This document shows, one piece after another, positions 52,411 through 61,053 of a stretch of 64,000 nucleotides of DNA. Each line of letters begins with the position of its first letter. Position 1 is the stretch's first letter. A program made the position numbers and the translations under genes. Source of the stretch: Syntrophotalea acetylenica (GTDB taxonomy: Bacteria > Desulfobacterota > Desulfuromonadia > Desulfuromonadales > Syntrophotaleaceae); assembly GCF_001888165.1 (NCBI RefSeq), contig NZ_CP015455.1:2598001-2662000 (forward strand), in the 5' to 3' direction. The notes under the pieces were generated by a model, which saw only the letters and a list, made by a program, of their open reading frames with translations, searched no databases and had not been told where the DNA came from.

Positions 52411-52437
52411 GCCTGCCGGTCCCCGGGACCGGCAGGC
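52411..52437 (-). promoter_or_regulatory. Perfect 12-bp hairpin between pstS and pstC
   Basis: GCCTGCCGGTCC pairs with GGACCGGCAGGC around a 3-nt loop. Only a weak GTTTTG follows on the minus strand. In many ABC operons such a structure protects the mRNA of the abundant binding protein and limits permease expression. Confidence 0.6.
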
Positions 52438-52482
52438 TTCAGCGAGGTGCCATCCGGCGGATTGCCGATCAGGAAAAACGAC

Positions 52483-53484
52483 TCACTTCAGAGCCTGGAG
52501 CTGTTTGGCTGCCACATCCGCCGGCAGAGGCAGGTAGCCATCCTTGACCACGATTTCCTGACCCTCTTTCGACAGGACATATTTCAGAAATTCCTGGACG
52601 TTTTTAGGCAGCGGCTTGTTGGGGGCCTTGGCCACATAGAGGTAGAGCATGCGGCCCAGCGGATAATGGCCATTCAGAACATTTTCGTAGTTGGGTGCGT
52701 ATGCCTTCGCGCCAGTTTCCTTGGAAAGGGCGATAGCCTTGACCCCGGAGGTTTTGTAACCGATGCCGGAATAACCGATACCGCCACGGTCTTCGGTGAC
52801 CGACAGCACGACGGAGGCCGAACCGGGCTGTTCTTTGACGATATCTTTGTAATCGCCTTTGAACAGGGCTTTTTCCTTGAAATAGCCATAAGTACCCGAT
52901 GCGCTGTTACGACCGTAGAGGCTGATCGGCTGCCGTGCCCAGGAACCGGTCAGGCCGGCCTGTCCCCAGGTGACGATATCCGAGGGATACCCTCCCTTGC
53001 GGTTCTTGGAAAAAATCGCGTCGACCTGTGACAGGGAAAGGCTGCCGATCGGGTTGTCCTTGTTGACGTAGACAGCCAGCGAATCGAGGGCGACCCCTAC
53101 CATGGTCGGTTTGAAGCCGTGTTTTTTCTCGAAAGCCTCGATCTCTTCCCGCTTCATCTTGCGGGACATGGGCCCGATCTGCGCGGTGCCTTCCACCAAA
53201 GCCGGCGGTGCGGTGCTGGAACCCTTGCCTTCAACCTGGATATTGACATTGGGATAGTTTTTGCGAAACCCTTCGGACCACAGCGCCATCAGATTGTTCA
53301 GGGTGTCCGAACCGATGGAGTTCAGGTTGCCCGACACACCCTGCACCTTGGCGTATCCGCCAAGCCCGGGATCCACCTTGATGGTTTCGGCGTGCCCGCC
53401 CACCGCCACCAGCGGCACCGCGACCGCAGCGGCCAACACCATGCCAACGGCTTTTTTCCATCGCTTGCTTGCATCGATGCTCAT
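52483..53484 (-). CDS. pstS: Phosphate-binding periplasmic protein PstS
   Basis: The 333-residue protein delivers phosphate to PstCAB. It has a signal peptide (about 1-32, ending GGHAE). Typical ligand-loop segments follow: NSIGSDTLNNLMALW, GSSTAPPALVEG, RNSASGTYGYFKE and EDRGGIGYSG. The ATG at 53484 follows AAAAGGAG by 8 nt. It heads the pst operon and has its own Pho-box-like repeats upstream (53571-53594). Confidence 0.96.
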   Translation of the reverse strand: MSIDASKRWKKAVGMVLAAAVAVPLVAVGGHAETIKVDPGLGGYAKVQGVSGNLNSIGSDTLNNLMALWSEGFRKNYPNVNIQVEGKGSSTAPPALVEGTAQIGPMSRKMKREEIEAFEKKHGFKPTMVGVALDSLAVYVNKDNPIGSLSLSQVDAIFSKNRKGGYPSDIVTWGQAGLTGSWARQPISLYGRNSASGTYGYFKEKALFKGDYKDIVKEQPGSASVVLSVTEDRGGIGYSGIGYKTSGVKAIALSKETGAKAYAPNYENVLNGHYPLGRMLYLYVAKAPNKPLPKNVQEFLKYVLSKEGQEIVVKDGYLPLPADVAAKQLQALK

Positions 53485-53570
53485 TTCATTTTCTCCTTTT
53501 GGCAATTTGTAAATGCTTTTGACGATCCGAGGAAAACTTTTTTGCGTCTGAAACGAGCGTCATTCTGGTT

Positions 53571-53594
53571 GCCAAATGTTAGCGTCCTATTAGC
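53571..53594 (-). promoter_or_regulatory. Pho-box-like direct repeat upstream of pstS
   Basis: On the minus strand CTAATA (53593-53588) and CTAACA (53582-53577) repeat with an 11-bp period, the period of PhoB binding sites, followed by TTTG. A -10-like CAGAAT lies 9 nt further on. The same arrangement occurs before phoB. The site is 87 bp or more upstream of the pstS start. Confidence 0.6.
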
Positions 53595-53659
53595 GGCCCA
53601 TGAAGAGTTCGCAAGCGTGATGCGGCACGATCCCGACACTGCAGACCTTGTGGTCCGCT

Positions 53660-55435
53660 TCACAGGGCGCGCAACACAATGGAAAAGGTGCTGCCCTGCC
53701 CCGGCACACTGTCAACCGTCACCCTGCCATGGTGGGCCTGAACAATATGCTTGACGATGGACAACCCGAGTCCGGTGCCGCCGACACGACGGCTGCGGGC
53801 CTTGTCCACCCGGTAGAAACGTTCAAACAGGCGCGGCAGGTGTTCCTGCCCGATGCCGCACCCCTGGTCCCGAACGCGGATGGTGACCTGATCTGCGTCG
53901 CGTTGGGTCTCGATCCACACGGTGCCACCGGCATCGCTGTATTTGATGGCGTTATCCACAAGGTTGATCACCGCCTGCTCCAGCAGCGGCGGATTGATGT
54001 CGGCTGTTATTTCAGGGGCACACGACAGCACCAGCTCGATCCCCTTGTCCCGGGCCTTGATATCGCAGGCGTAAATGGCCCCCTGCAGCACCGGCCGCAG
54101 CGACGAAGGCACCAGTTCGATCGCCTTCTCGTTCTGGTTCTGCTCGATGCGGGACAGATCGAGCAGGTCGTCGATAATGGCATTGAGCCGCTCCGCCTGC
54201 TTGGCAATGATGCCGAGAAAACGATCCGCATCCTCCCGACGATCCATGGCGCCGCCCATCAGGGTTTCCACCGAGCCCTTGATGCAGGTTATGGGGGTTT
54301 TCAACTCATGGGACACATTGGCGACAAAATCCCTGCGGAGGTTCTCCAGGCGATGCAGCCGGGTGACATCGTTGAGTACGACAACCACTCCGAGCCTTTT
54401 CCCTTCTCCGTCCTGCAACAGCGTGCCATGGGCCTGAAGGTGGCGATCCCCCGTGGCTGCGGGCAACAGGATGTCGCCTTCCACCGGCACCCTGCTGGTC
54501 AGAACCCGCTCCACGAACCGCTGCAGGTCGGCCTTGCGCACAACTTCCTGAATCCGCCGGCCCTGCACCGCCTCCGGCGACACCTGGAAAAGCTCTGCCG
54601 CGGCACGGTTCAGATGAATGATGCGCTCGTCGTTATCGAGCGCCAGAACTCCTTCCGCCATACTGGTCAGAACCGCCTGCTGTTCGTTGCGCTGCCGGCT
54701 AATGGTGCGGATACGATCGTCGAGCTGAGCAGCCATCAGGTTCATGGCGCCGGCCAGGGCGCAAATCTCCCGGGACCCCGTGGCTGGCAGCCGGTTACAG
54801 AAGCGGCCCTGGGCAAATTCCTCGGCACCGCGCTTCATCATCTCCAGGGGTCGGCTCAGCCGGCGTGACAGAAACCAGCCGACCACTGCGGCGGCGAATG
54901 CGACCAACAGACCGCTGAAAACGATCTCGCGCATGACTTTTTCGAGGTTCCAGTGGATATCCTCCACAGCCCGGGCAGCGCGCACGGCACCGACAATCCG
55001 ATCCCCACTGCGTATCGGCACCGCCACATACATCATGTTCTGCTGCAGGGTGCGACTGAAATGCACCATGTCCGCCCGTTGGCCGCGCAACGCTTGCGAC
55101 ACCTCCGGCCGCCCGGCATGATTCTCCATTCTGCCCGGATCTTCGAGAGAATCGCCAACCACTTCACCGGAAAAAGCGATGGCCGTAAAGCGGGTGCCCG
55201 CTCGCGTGCCAAGCTCCTTGCAGAGGCGGTCGAGCGCAACCTCATCTTTTGCGAGCAGCAAAGGGCGGATCCGCTCCTCGAACAACACCGCCCTGATTTC
55301 GAGATCCGACTTGACCTCGTTCAGGTAAAACAGGCGCAATTCCCGGGAAAAAAACCAGTACGCCGCAATCATCGCCAGCAGAATTACCAGGATGTAAGAC
55401 GGGTAAATCTGCCAGAACAATGGCCTTCTTCGCAT
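53660..55435 (-). CDS. phoR: Phosphate regulon sensor histidine kinase PhoR
   Basis: This is a 591-residue membrane kinase. It has two transmembrane helices (about 9-28 and 157-178) flanking a periplasmic domain, then HAMP and PAS (TSMAEGVLALDNDERIIHLN). The phosphorylated His follows in FVANVSHELKTPITCIKG, and the ATPase boxes include NLVDNAIKYSDAGG, DQGCGIG and GGTGLGLSIVKHI. The ATG at 55435 lies 2 nt after the phoB stop. It phosphorylates PhoB when phosphate is low. Confidence 0.95.
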   Translation of the reverse strand: MRRRPLFWQIYPSYILVILLAMIAAYWFFSRELRLFYLNEVKSDLEIRAVLFEERIRPLLLAKDEVALDRLCKELGTRAGTRFTAIAFSGEVVGDSLEDPGRMENHAGRPEVSQALRGQRADMVHFSRTLQQNMMYVAVPIRSGDRIVGAVRAARAVEDIHWNLEKVMREIVFSGLLVAFAAAVVGWFLSRRLSRPLEMMKRGAEEFAQGRFCNRLPATGSREICALAGAMNLMAAQLDDRIRTISRQRNEQQAVLTSMAEGVLALDNDERIIHLNRAAAELFQVSPEAVQGRRIQEVVRKADLQRFVERVLTSRVPVEGDILLPAATGDRHLQAHGTLLQDGEGKRLGVVVVLNDVTRLHRLENLRRDFVANVSHELKTPITCIKGSVETLMGGAMDRREDADRFLGIIAKQAERLNAIIDDLLDLSRIEQNQNEKAIELVPSSLRPVLQGAIYACDIKARDKGIELVLSCAPEITADINPPLLEQAVINLVDNAIKYSDAGGTVWIETQRDADQVTIRVRDQGCGIGQEHLPRLFERFYRVDKARSRRVGGTGLGLSIVKHIVQAHHGRVTVDSVPGQGSTFSIVLRAL

Positions 55436-55437
55436 AA

Positions 55438-56130
55438 TCACCCCTTGAAGCGGTAACCTACCCCCCGCACGGTTTCGATGTATTTTCCGCATTCCCCCAG
55501 TTTCTTGCGCAGGCCGACAATCTGCACATCGACCGCCCTGTCGGTCACCGAATAATCATCGCCCCGCACCGCATTGACGATCTGATAGCGGGTAAACACC
55601 CACCCCGGGCGACTGGCCAGAAAATGCAGCACCCGGAATTCGGTAAACGTCAGATCGACGGGGACGCCAGCCACCGTCACTTCATTGCGTCCCGGATGAA
55701 TGACCAGATCATCGATGTGCAGCACGACCTTGTCTGCGGCGGCCTCCTCGACACCTTCCCTGCGGCGCAGCACCGAGCGAATCCTGGCGATGAGAATCCT
55801 GGGGCTGAACGGCTTGGTAACGTAGTCGTCGGCACCCAGTTCCAGACCGGCAACCACATCCGCTTCCTCGCCTTTGGCTGTCACCATGACCACGGCGATC
55901 TGCCGGGTATCGGCATTTTCCTTCAGGGCGCGGCAAACCTGCAGGCCATCCATGCCGGGCAGCATCAAATCGAGCACCACAAGGTCCGGGGGGTCCTCGG
56001 CGACGACCGTCAGTCCCTCTTCACCGGATGCGGCCAGGGAGACGCGAAACCCTTCCCGCAACAAATTGTAATGCAGCAGCGCGAGGATATCCTCCTCGTC
56101 CTCGACCACCAGAATGTGTTTTTTCGCCAT
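55438..56130 (-). CDS. phoB: Phosphate regulon response regulator PhoB
   Basis: This is a 230-residue OmpR/PhoB-family regulator. The receiver domain has ILVVEDEEDILALL, the phospho-acceptor Asp in DLVVLDLMLPGMDG, and the Lys in YVTKPFSP. The C-terminal winged helix has FTEFRVLHFLASRPG and ends RGVGYRFKG. The ATG at 56130 is the conserved start (MAKKHILVV); a longer frame to 56175 is rejected. Pho-box-like repeats lie 60 bp upstream, suggesting autoregulation. Confidence 0.96.
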   Translation of the reverse strand: MAKKHILVVEDEEDILALLHYNLLREGFRVSLAASGEEGLTVVAEDPPDLVVLDLMLPGMDGLQVCRALKENADTRQIAVVMVTAKGEEADVVAGLELGADDYVTKPFSPRILIARIRSVLRRREGVEEAAADKVVLHIDDLVIHPGRNEVTVAGVPVDLTFTEFRVLHFLASRPGWVFTRYQIVNAVRGDDYSVTDRAVDVQIVGLRKKLGECGKYIETVRGVGYRFKG

Positions 56131-56189
56131 GGCAGAAATTCTTTCCTCCCTCTCAGTTGCCCCCATCTCCAGCATCTCTACCCCACAAT

Positions 56190-56206
56190 TGTTAGGCTCG
56201 TATTAG
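56190..56206 (-). promoter_or_regulatory. Pho-box-like direct repeat upstream of phoB
   Basis: On the minus strand CTAATA (56206-56201) and CTAACA (56195-56190) are spaced with an 11-bp period and followed by ATTG. This copies the site before pstS. A weak -10-like TAGAGA lies 9 nt downstream. Confidence 0.6.
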
Positions 56207-56323
56207 ATTATACGCACGCGCCGCTCACGCCAGGCATCGACCATAAAAAATTATCGAAGAGCATCCTTGACTGCGGGTACAGACAAGCTTGCATCCCTCC
56301 GGAGTTTCAGGATGAATACAAGC

Positions 56324-56353
56324 TAAAAAGGGCCATCCGCAAAGCGGATGGCC
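56324..56353 (-). terminator. Terminator of the porin gene
   Basis: On the minus strand GGCCATCCGC and GCGGATGGCC pair perfectly around TTT and are followed by CTTTTT. It lies 70 nt after the porin stop. Confidence 0.92.
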
Positions 56354-56423
56354 AACGGCGGGAAAACCACCCGGTCCGGAGGGATGAGAAGAGGACCGGG
56401 CTTGAGGGATGGAGGAACCGCTA

Positions 56424-57770
56424 TCAAAACTTGAAGCGGACGCGGGCATCGGTCCGGAATACATCGTCGCTGTCGCCATCGCTGCCCATGGCATCCCAGG
56501 CATCGCCTCCGGCAAGATAACCGACGTTGATATCAGCGGTGAGTCCCTTCATGATGACATAGCTGGCACCGAGCACGAATTCGTGGCCGATTTCGTCGTC
56601 ACCGAGCAAGGTGTCTTCAGCGGTGTTGTGCCACAGATATCGGGTCCACAGCTTGGTGCTTTTATTCAGCTTGTGGGTCAGGCCAGCATAGATGAGCTTG
56701 TAACCCTGGTCGAAAAGATAGGGTGCCTGGCTGAAAGAGTTGTCGTCGGCGTAGTTGTCGAAGATAACGACCGAGCCGAACATGGACGTGGAAATATCTA
56801 TGACATCGAAGTTTTCCAGATCGTTATCGTTGGGATCGTCATCGCCAGAAGCATACATGCCGCCCAGGATGAAGGTGTTTTTACCGACGGTGTAATCCAG
56901 TTGACCATGGAACAGAAAGGCGCTGCGGTCATAATCGCCCTGATCGGCGGACAGTTCGCCGGCCAGATAAATACCTGTCGCGGTAGCCGATACGGCTCCC
57001 CATTTGCCGGTACCGGAAAGGCCCAGCCAGATTTCCGAATCCTGGGCGTTGGTGACGACATTTTTAACATCGGTATCGACTTTTCCGGCGTCCATGAAAA
57101 CGACAAAGGCATTCAGCGCACTACCTCCCTCACAGGTATAGGTCAGGTCCGCTGCATACGCATCATCGTAGTCGGATTTCGCATCTCCGCCCGAGGATGA
57201 ATTGCTGGCCACGTCATTGCGGAACCAGCCCAGCGAATAGGCCCAGGGACCGCTCTTGCGTGCCCACCTGGCACCGGCGGCATTGTCCGACCAGAGCAAC
57301 TCGTTGTAAGTCACCGGTTGCAAGCCCACAATCAGCCGGGACGCCGGATCAAACGGCAGCTGTAAATCCGTGTAGGCCCATCGCAGTTCGAACACGTTGT
57401 CATCTCCGCCGAAATCGGCGCCGCTGCCGCCAAACTTGGACGATCCGAATTCGAACCCGACCACGCCCTTTACCCTTTTTTCGTCATCAGAAGCCTGCAA
57501 CGTCATGCGATACTTCAGTTCACCAAAAAAGTCGCTGTCATTTTCGCTCTTTTTTGTCAAACCCGAGTCAGCCAGGCTGGAAAAACTGCTGGCACCGCCA
57601 ATGCTGACGTATTTGGCGCTATCCTTGACGGTACGTACCGACACATCGGCCTGATCGCTGTAGGAAAAACGGTTGTTCAAATCCCCGTGCCACTCCACAT
57701 CGAAGGCCATGGCCGGGGTTGCCAGGGCCGTCCCCAAAAGGGCCGCAGCCAGAACTTGCCATTTTTTCAC
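56424..57770 (-). CDS. Outer-membrane beta-barrel porin-like protein
   Basis: The 448-residue protein has a clear signal peptide (about 1-22, cleavage near PAMAFD). Many alternating amphipathic strands follow, and it ends in Phe (RTDARVRFKF), the usual signal for barrel insertion. Segments such as KSGPWAYSLGWFRND and GNTFILGG-like strands are typical of general or anion porins, but the specificity cannot be stated. The start is GTG at 57770, after AAAGGAG at an 8-nt spacing. It lies upstream of phoB on the same strand but ends in its own terminator, and no Pho-box-like repeat was seen before it. Confidence 0.8.
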   Translation of the reverse strand: MKKWQVLAAALLGTALATPAMAFDVEWHGDLNNRFSYSDQADVSVRTVKDSAKYVSIGGASSFSSLADSGLTKKSENDSDFFGELKYRMTLQASDDEKRVKGVVGFEFGSSKFGGSGADFGGDDNVFELRWAYTDLQLPFDPASRLIVGLQPVTYNELLWSDNAAGARWARKSGPWAYSLGWFRNDVASNSSSGGDAKSDYDDAYAADLTYTCEGGSALNAFVVFMDAGKVDTDVKNVVTNAQDSEIWLGLSGTGKWGAVSATATGIYLAGELSADQGDYDRSAFLFHGQLDYTVGKNTFILGGMYASGDDDPNDNDLENFDVIDISTSMFGSVVIFDNYADDNSFSQAPYLFDQGYKLIYAGLTHKLNKSTKLWTRYLWHNTAEDTLLGDDEIGHEFVLGASYVIMKGLTADINVGYLAGGDAWDAMGSDGDSDDVFRTDARVRFKF

Positions 57771-58001
57771 GGTTGGTACTCCTTTCGTCATGCAAAAACA
57801 CAAAATTGGAAGGTTGCGCCTTGCGGCACGATCCGCTCACCGGGCGAGTGGACTATGCGTACTCCATGTTATTGCATGGTTAAAGGACGGCTATTTTCCT
57901 GTTATCTCCCTTGACCGGCAACTCCGTGCCGGTGTGGCCAGAGGGAAATTTTAGGTTGCAATTTGCGCCGGGCCATGTTAGTTATTTGCGTCCATTCAAA
58001 A

Positions 58002-58078
58002 CGGGATGTAGCGCAGCCTGGTAGCGCACCTGCTTCGGGAGCAGGGGGCCGCTGGTTCGAATCCAGTCATCCCGACCA
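58002..58078 (+). tRNA. tRNA-Pro (CGG anticodon)
   Basis: Acceptor CGGGATG/CATCCCG, anticodon stem CCTGC/GCAGG with loop TTCGGGA, T arm TTCGAAT, and an encoded CCA. It is a lone tRNA at the border between the phosphate region and an atypical region, a common integration target. Confidence 0.97.
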
Positions 58079-58105
58079 AAGATTTCCGTTTCCCCGAAAA
58101 CGGTT

Positions 58106-58145
58106 AGCCCCACCCCCTAACAGGGAGTGGGGCTTTTTATTTTTA
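58106..58145 (+). terminator. Terminator after tRNA-Pro
   Basis: AGCCCCAC and GTGGGGCT form a stem followed by TTTTATTTTT, 28 nt after the tRNA. Confidence 0.93.
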
Positions 58146-58617
58146 GCCTCCGGTCTTCCTCCGGTCCTCGCACCTTTTTCCCTTTTGCCCATTGGCATTT
58201 CTCCGCGACACTTCCGTTCCATCCAACCGGAAGACCCGACAGGTAATTTTTCATATACTTTTTCAGAGGGTTAGAACCAACCCTTCCCAATCCTTTCAGC
58301 CAACCTTACGGCCTCCGGTACGCCAAAACAGCTCCGGGCTTCTTCCGGGGCGCAGGCCCCGGTTGCGGAAGAACCCAGCATAAGCGTCCGGGATACCCGG
58401 GAAGTCCGGATGATCGGAAAGAACAGATTTTGGGAGGGATCAGAACATCCACCCAGGCACTGCAGGTTTCAAATGACGGGGCCCTGCCCTAGTATTTGGA
58501 CCGCTTGATCTCACGCCAGCCGCCAGCTATTAACAAAAAGCAGCGGCCAGTTATAGCCATGGAAACCATCTGATAAATCTTAGATAAGTCAGGACTGAAT
58601 TCAGAACATAATGCAAG
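58146..58617. other. Gene-free stretch at the start of the island
   Basis: No convincing gene was found in about 470 bases. It contains a nested inverted repeat: TTCTTCCG (58340-58347) with CGGAAGAA (58366-58373), enclosing or competing with CCGGGGC/GCCCCGG (58345-58362). I found no direct repeat of the tRNA-Pro 3' end here. Confidence 0.5.
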
Positions 58618-58650
58618 ACACCCCAACCAATGGAAACTTGGTTGGGGTGT
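58618..58650 (-). terminator. Perfect 13-bp hairpin downstream of the small island gene
   Basis: ACACCCCAACCAA and TTGGTTGGGGTGT pair around a 7-nt loop, about 70 nt after the 58722 gene. There is no U-run on the minus strand, so termination is likely but not certain. Confidence 0.6.
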
Positions 58651-58721
58651 TAGGCATTTTGGAAATTATGATTTATGGTAAACATGAGGAGTGACCCCCA
58701 ATCTGTTCAATTGTTATCCAA

Positions 58722-58997
58722 TTATTCTTTGGGCGCCGCTTTCATTTCAAGAATATTGTTATCGATAGCAAATTGCGCAATCTTTGCGATTTCTTTATTT
58801 GAAAGTAAAATAATTAAATCGCGATGGCGCTCAATACATATGCCACCCTTGGCTCCAGTATTTGGAACTTCGTAGTTTGAAGCAGTTATTTTTATTTTTT
58901 CATTATTCTCCTTTTCAATGTCGAAAGCCTCAGATTGGACTTTGTACGTTTTCCCGTCCCAGCTTTCGTTTGAGTAAGAATGAATAGACACAAACAT
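58722..58997 (-). CDS. Small hypothetical protein of the island
   Basis: The 91-residue acidic protein begins MFVSIHSYSNESWDG at the ATG 58997, which follows GGAGG by 5 nt. The middle segment reads YEVPNTGAKGGICIERHRDLIILLSNKEIAKIAQF. It has no signal peptide or transmembrane helix. Base composition is clearly more AT-rich than the genes before tRNA-Pro, a sign of transfer. I do not recognise the family. Confidence 0.7.
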   Translation of the reverse strand: MFVSIHSYSNESWDGKTYKVQSEAFDIEKENNEKIKITASNYEVPNTGAKGGICIERHRDLIILLSNKEIAKIAQFAIDNNILEMKAAPKE

Positions 58998-59162
58998 TAT
59001 TTCCTCCATTTTGACTGGTTAACGCCTAGGCGAAAACCATAGGGGTTGAGAACCACATATGGAATGACTTTTTAACCCTGCACCTCTCCATTAAAATCAA
59101 AAAACCGCCAGTTGGCTTATACCGACAGATTCAAAAACTTACGCTTAAAATGCTGCATCCAT

Positions 59163-60023
59163 TTAATCGTTTGTTTTTTTGTTTAAAACTTTCGGGAGAG
59201 GGATTTTCTTTGCAACACCGCAGAAGGAACTAATCCCGTCTTTAGTGAATTTTTTTAAGCTTAACCGATCGGCTTCATCGAAAATTTTCTGAACATTTTC
59301 AAGCGCCATCTCTTCCCGCTCATCGATACGACCATCCGCCTCAATAACCTCTGTCAGAAACCACACGATTTCACGGGACATTTCCTTGGAATTGCAGTCT
59401 TTATTTTGTTTCTTGAACTCTCCAAGCGACTGTGCAACTTTTTTGATTGAAAAATCCACCAGCCTACTCTCGATGTAAGCCATACCTTCGCAAACGAAAT
59501 TATTGCTATAACCCCACTTTTCTACAAAATATGAGCTTATTGTATTTCTCTCCTCCGCATCAATTTCCCCATCAATCAATGCGACCTTGAGTGCCAAGGG
59601 AGCCATTAAATCAAAAAGTCCCAAAGCAAGCACATCCATTGGCGTGTTAATAAAGTTCGGAACGACCGTCACTCTGCTACTTGTGGCGTTCTTTAGGTAA
59701 CTGGTGATCCCTATCCAACCACCACCAGCCAATACCCCAGCCGCTACAACCCAGCCAATCGGAGTTGTCGCCGCACTAAATAAGCCCCCTAATGCCAAAA
59801 TGCCCTTCGGAGCAAAGAAAGCTGATGCTACAGCTGATGATTTGGCGACAGCCATTGCCGAACTTGCAGCTCCTGCTACATCCCATAGCTTAAAGGTGGC
59901 GTTCTTCAGACGCAATGAGGTATAGGCATCTTCTCCGATTGCCAGCTTTGCCTTAAACTTCAAAGGTTCTGCGACGACAGTCTCAATGCCCTCAAACCAT
60001 TTATTCAGCCTATTACCACTCAT
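59163..60023 (-). CDS. TerB-like domain protein with hydrophobic glycine-rich middle segment
   Basis: In this 286-residue protein residues about 50-110 are hydrophobic and Ala/Gly-rich (GAASSAMAVAKSSAVASAFF, ALGGLFSAATTPIGWVVAAG), likely one or two membrane helices. The C-terminal half resembles TerB, with acidic helix pairs ALIDGEIDAEERN and VIEADGRIDEREE that could bind metal. TerB-like domains occur in tellurite and stress systems and in many membrane-associated systems of unknown role. It starts 6 nt after the preceding small membrane protein gene, without a strong ribosome binding site, so the two are probably coupled. Confidence 0.75.
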   Translation of the reverse strand: MSGNRLNKWFEGIETVVAEPLKFKAKLAIGEDAYTSLRLKNATFKLWDVAGAASSAMAVAKSSAVASAFFAPKGILALGGLFSAATTPIGWVVAAGVLAGGGWIGITSYLKNATSSRVTVVPNFINTPMDVLALGLFDLMAPLALKVALIDGEIDAEERNTISSYFVEKWGYSNNFVCEGMAYIESRLVDFSIKKVAQSLGEFKKQNKDCNSKEMSREIVWFLTEVIEADGRIDEREEMALENVQKIFDEADRLSLKKFTKDGISSFCGVAKKIPLPKVLNKKTND

Positions 60024-60029
60024 AATGCA

Positions 60030-60506
60030 TCACTTCGCAGAAAGGGGAGCAAAAGAGGAAACAATTTTAGTAATTTGATGCTCAATCACCTTATTCTGAA
60101 CGTCTAGAGCAAGACCGCCGACCAACCCGATAGCCATGGCAATGGGAGTAACAATTGGACCCAAGACAATCCCGAGAAACGGAATTGCCGAGATCAGCGC
60201 ACCAAGGATAGCGCCGAAAACGATACCGAACGTGACATTTGGATATTCTCGATATACTAGACAGACATAATCGAGAATTTTCCGGCCAATCTTGATGACA
60301 TACTCACCTGCCTTAATAGTCGCCTTTGAAAAGGTATAGAGGAGCGACTTGGCATCAGCAGAGATATCGAGTTTGTCAATCAGACGCTTAATGGCATCCT
60401 CAGACATCTCAAAACTCCTCATCGATTCAAAAAAACTGCCTTCAATTCTATCGACCTGGACGTTAACTTCATTGCCGGTCTTGGGATCGATGCCTATCAA
60501 TTTCAT
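60030..60506 (-). CDS. Small membrane protein with a glycine-rich hydrophobic hairpin
   Basis: The 158-residue protein has a soluble N-terminal part beginning MKLIGIDPKTGNEVNVQVDR. A long hydrophobic segment (about 93-135) follows, with many small residues (FGIVFGAILGALISAIPFLG, then GIVLGPIVTPIAMAIGLVGG), compatible with a helical hairpin of the glycine-zipper kind. The ATG at 60506 follows GGAGG; a GTG just before it is also possible. A promoter is seen at 60563-60592. It is the first gene of a two-gene unit with the TerB-like gene. The family is unknown. Confidence 0.75.
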   Translation of the reverse strand: MKLIGIDPKTGNEVNVQVDRIEGSFFESMRSFEMSEDAIKRLIDKLDISADAKSLLYTFSKATIKAGEYVIKIGRKILDYVCLVYREYPNVTFGIVFGAILGALISAIPFLGIVLGPIVTPIAMAIGLVGGLALDVQNKVIEHQITKIVSSFAPLSAK

Positions 60507-60562
60507 CACTAAGCCTCCTTAAAGCCCCAAATAGCACTCTTTACTTCTGGGCGCATCCTCAT

Positions 60563-60592
60563 ATTAAAACCACTCAAATGAGCCATTGTCAA
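60563..60592 (-). promoter_or_regulatory. Predicted promoter of the membrane protein/TerB-like pair
   Basis: On the minus strand TTGACA (60592-60587), an 18-bp spacer and TTTAAT (60568-60563) lie about 55 bp upstream of the first start codon. Confidence 0.6.
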
Positions 60593-60700
60593 CCAGGCCC
60601 TTATCTATAGCATATCAATGCCAATTTGTCTTACCAGTTGCATCAAATCTGTGCCATGGCAAAAACCAAGCTTATCGTTCAAGTCGCGCTTCCGCTGAAT

Positions 60701-61006
60701 TTATTGACAACCTGCCGGGAAGTACAAACCTGGGGCCAACGGTGTCAATAAAAAGCCCTTGAAAGAGTCGACCTTGCCCTCAACGAAAAACTCTTTCAAA
60801 GCTTCCATCACATAGGTCCACTGGAGGGGATACGAAAAAATTGCCCGAATAGTCTCAGGGATAAAGCAATTTTCTCCGTGCGCCAAGAAACCCCGACAAA
60901 ACATTCGCCATTTTGTCGCGTCTATGCCTGATTGGAAGGGATCCTTTGAAACAGCCTGTATGTCCCTGCCAAGCCCCTCCCCCGTAATAACCCGAAAATC
61001 AAACAC
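60701..61006 (-). CDS. Hypothetical protein of the island
   Basis: The 101-residue protein begins at GTG 61006, preceded by AAGGAAG at a 6-nt spacing. It is rich in aromatic residues (MFCRGFLAHGENCFIPE, YPLQWTYVMEALKEFF) and ends near FPAGCQ. It has no recognised domain or signal peptide. It is transcribed away from the gene at 61054, and only 47 bp separate the two start codons. Confidence 0.55.
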   Translation of the reverse strand: MFDFRVITGEGLGRDIQAVSKDPFQSGIDATKWRMFCRGFLAHGENCFIPETIRAIFSYPLQWTYVMEALKEFFVEGKVDSFKGFLLTPLAPGLYFPAGCQ

Positions 61007-61053
61007 ATATTACTTCCTTAGTGATGATCACCACTAACACTAAGGAGGCTTCA

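Noticed and set aside
58675-58875. Plus-strand open frame of 66 codons opposite the small island gene
   Set aside because: It lies fully antisense to a gene with a good ribosome binding site and has none itself.
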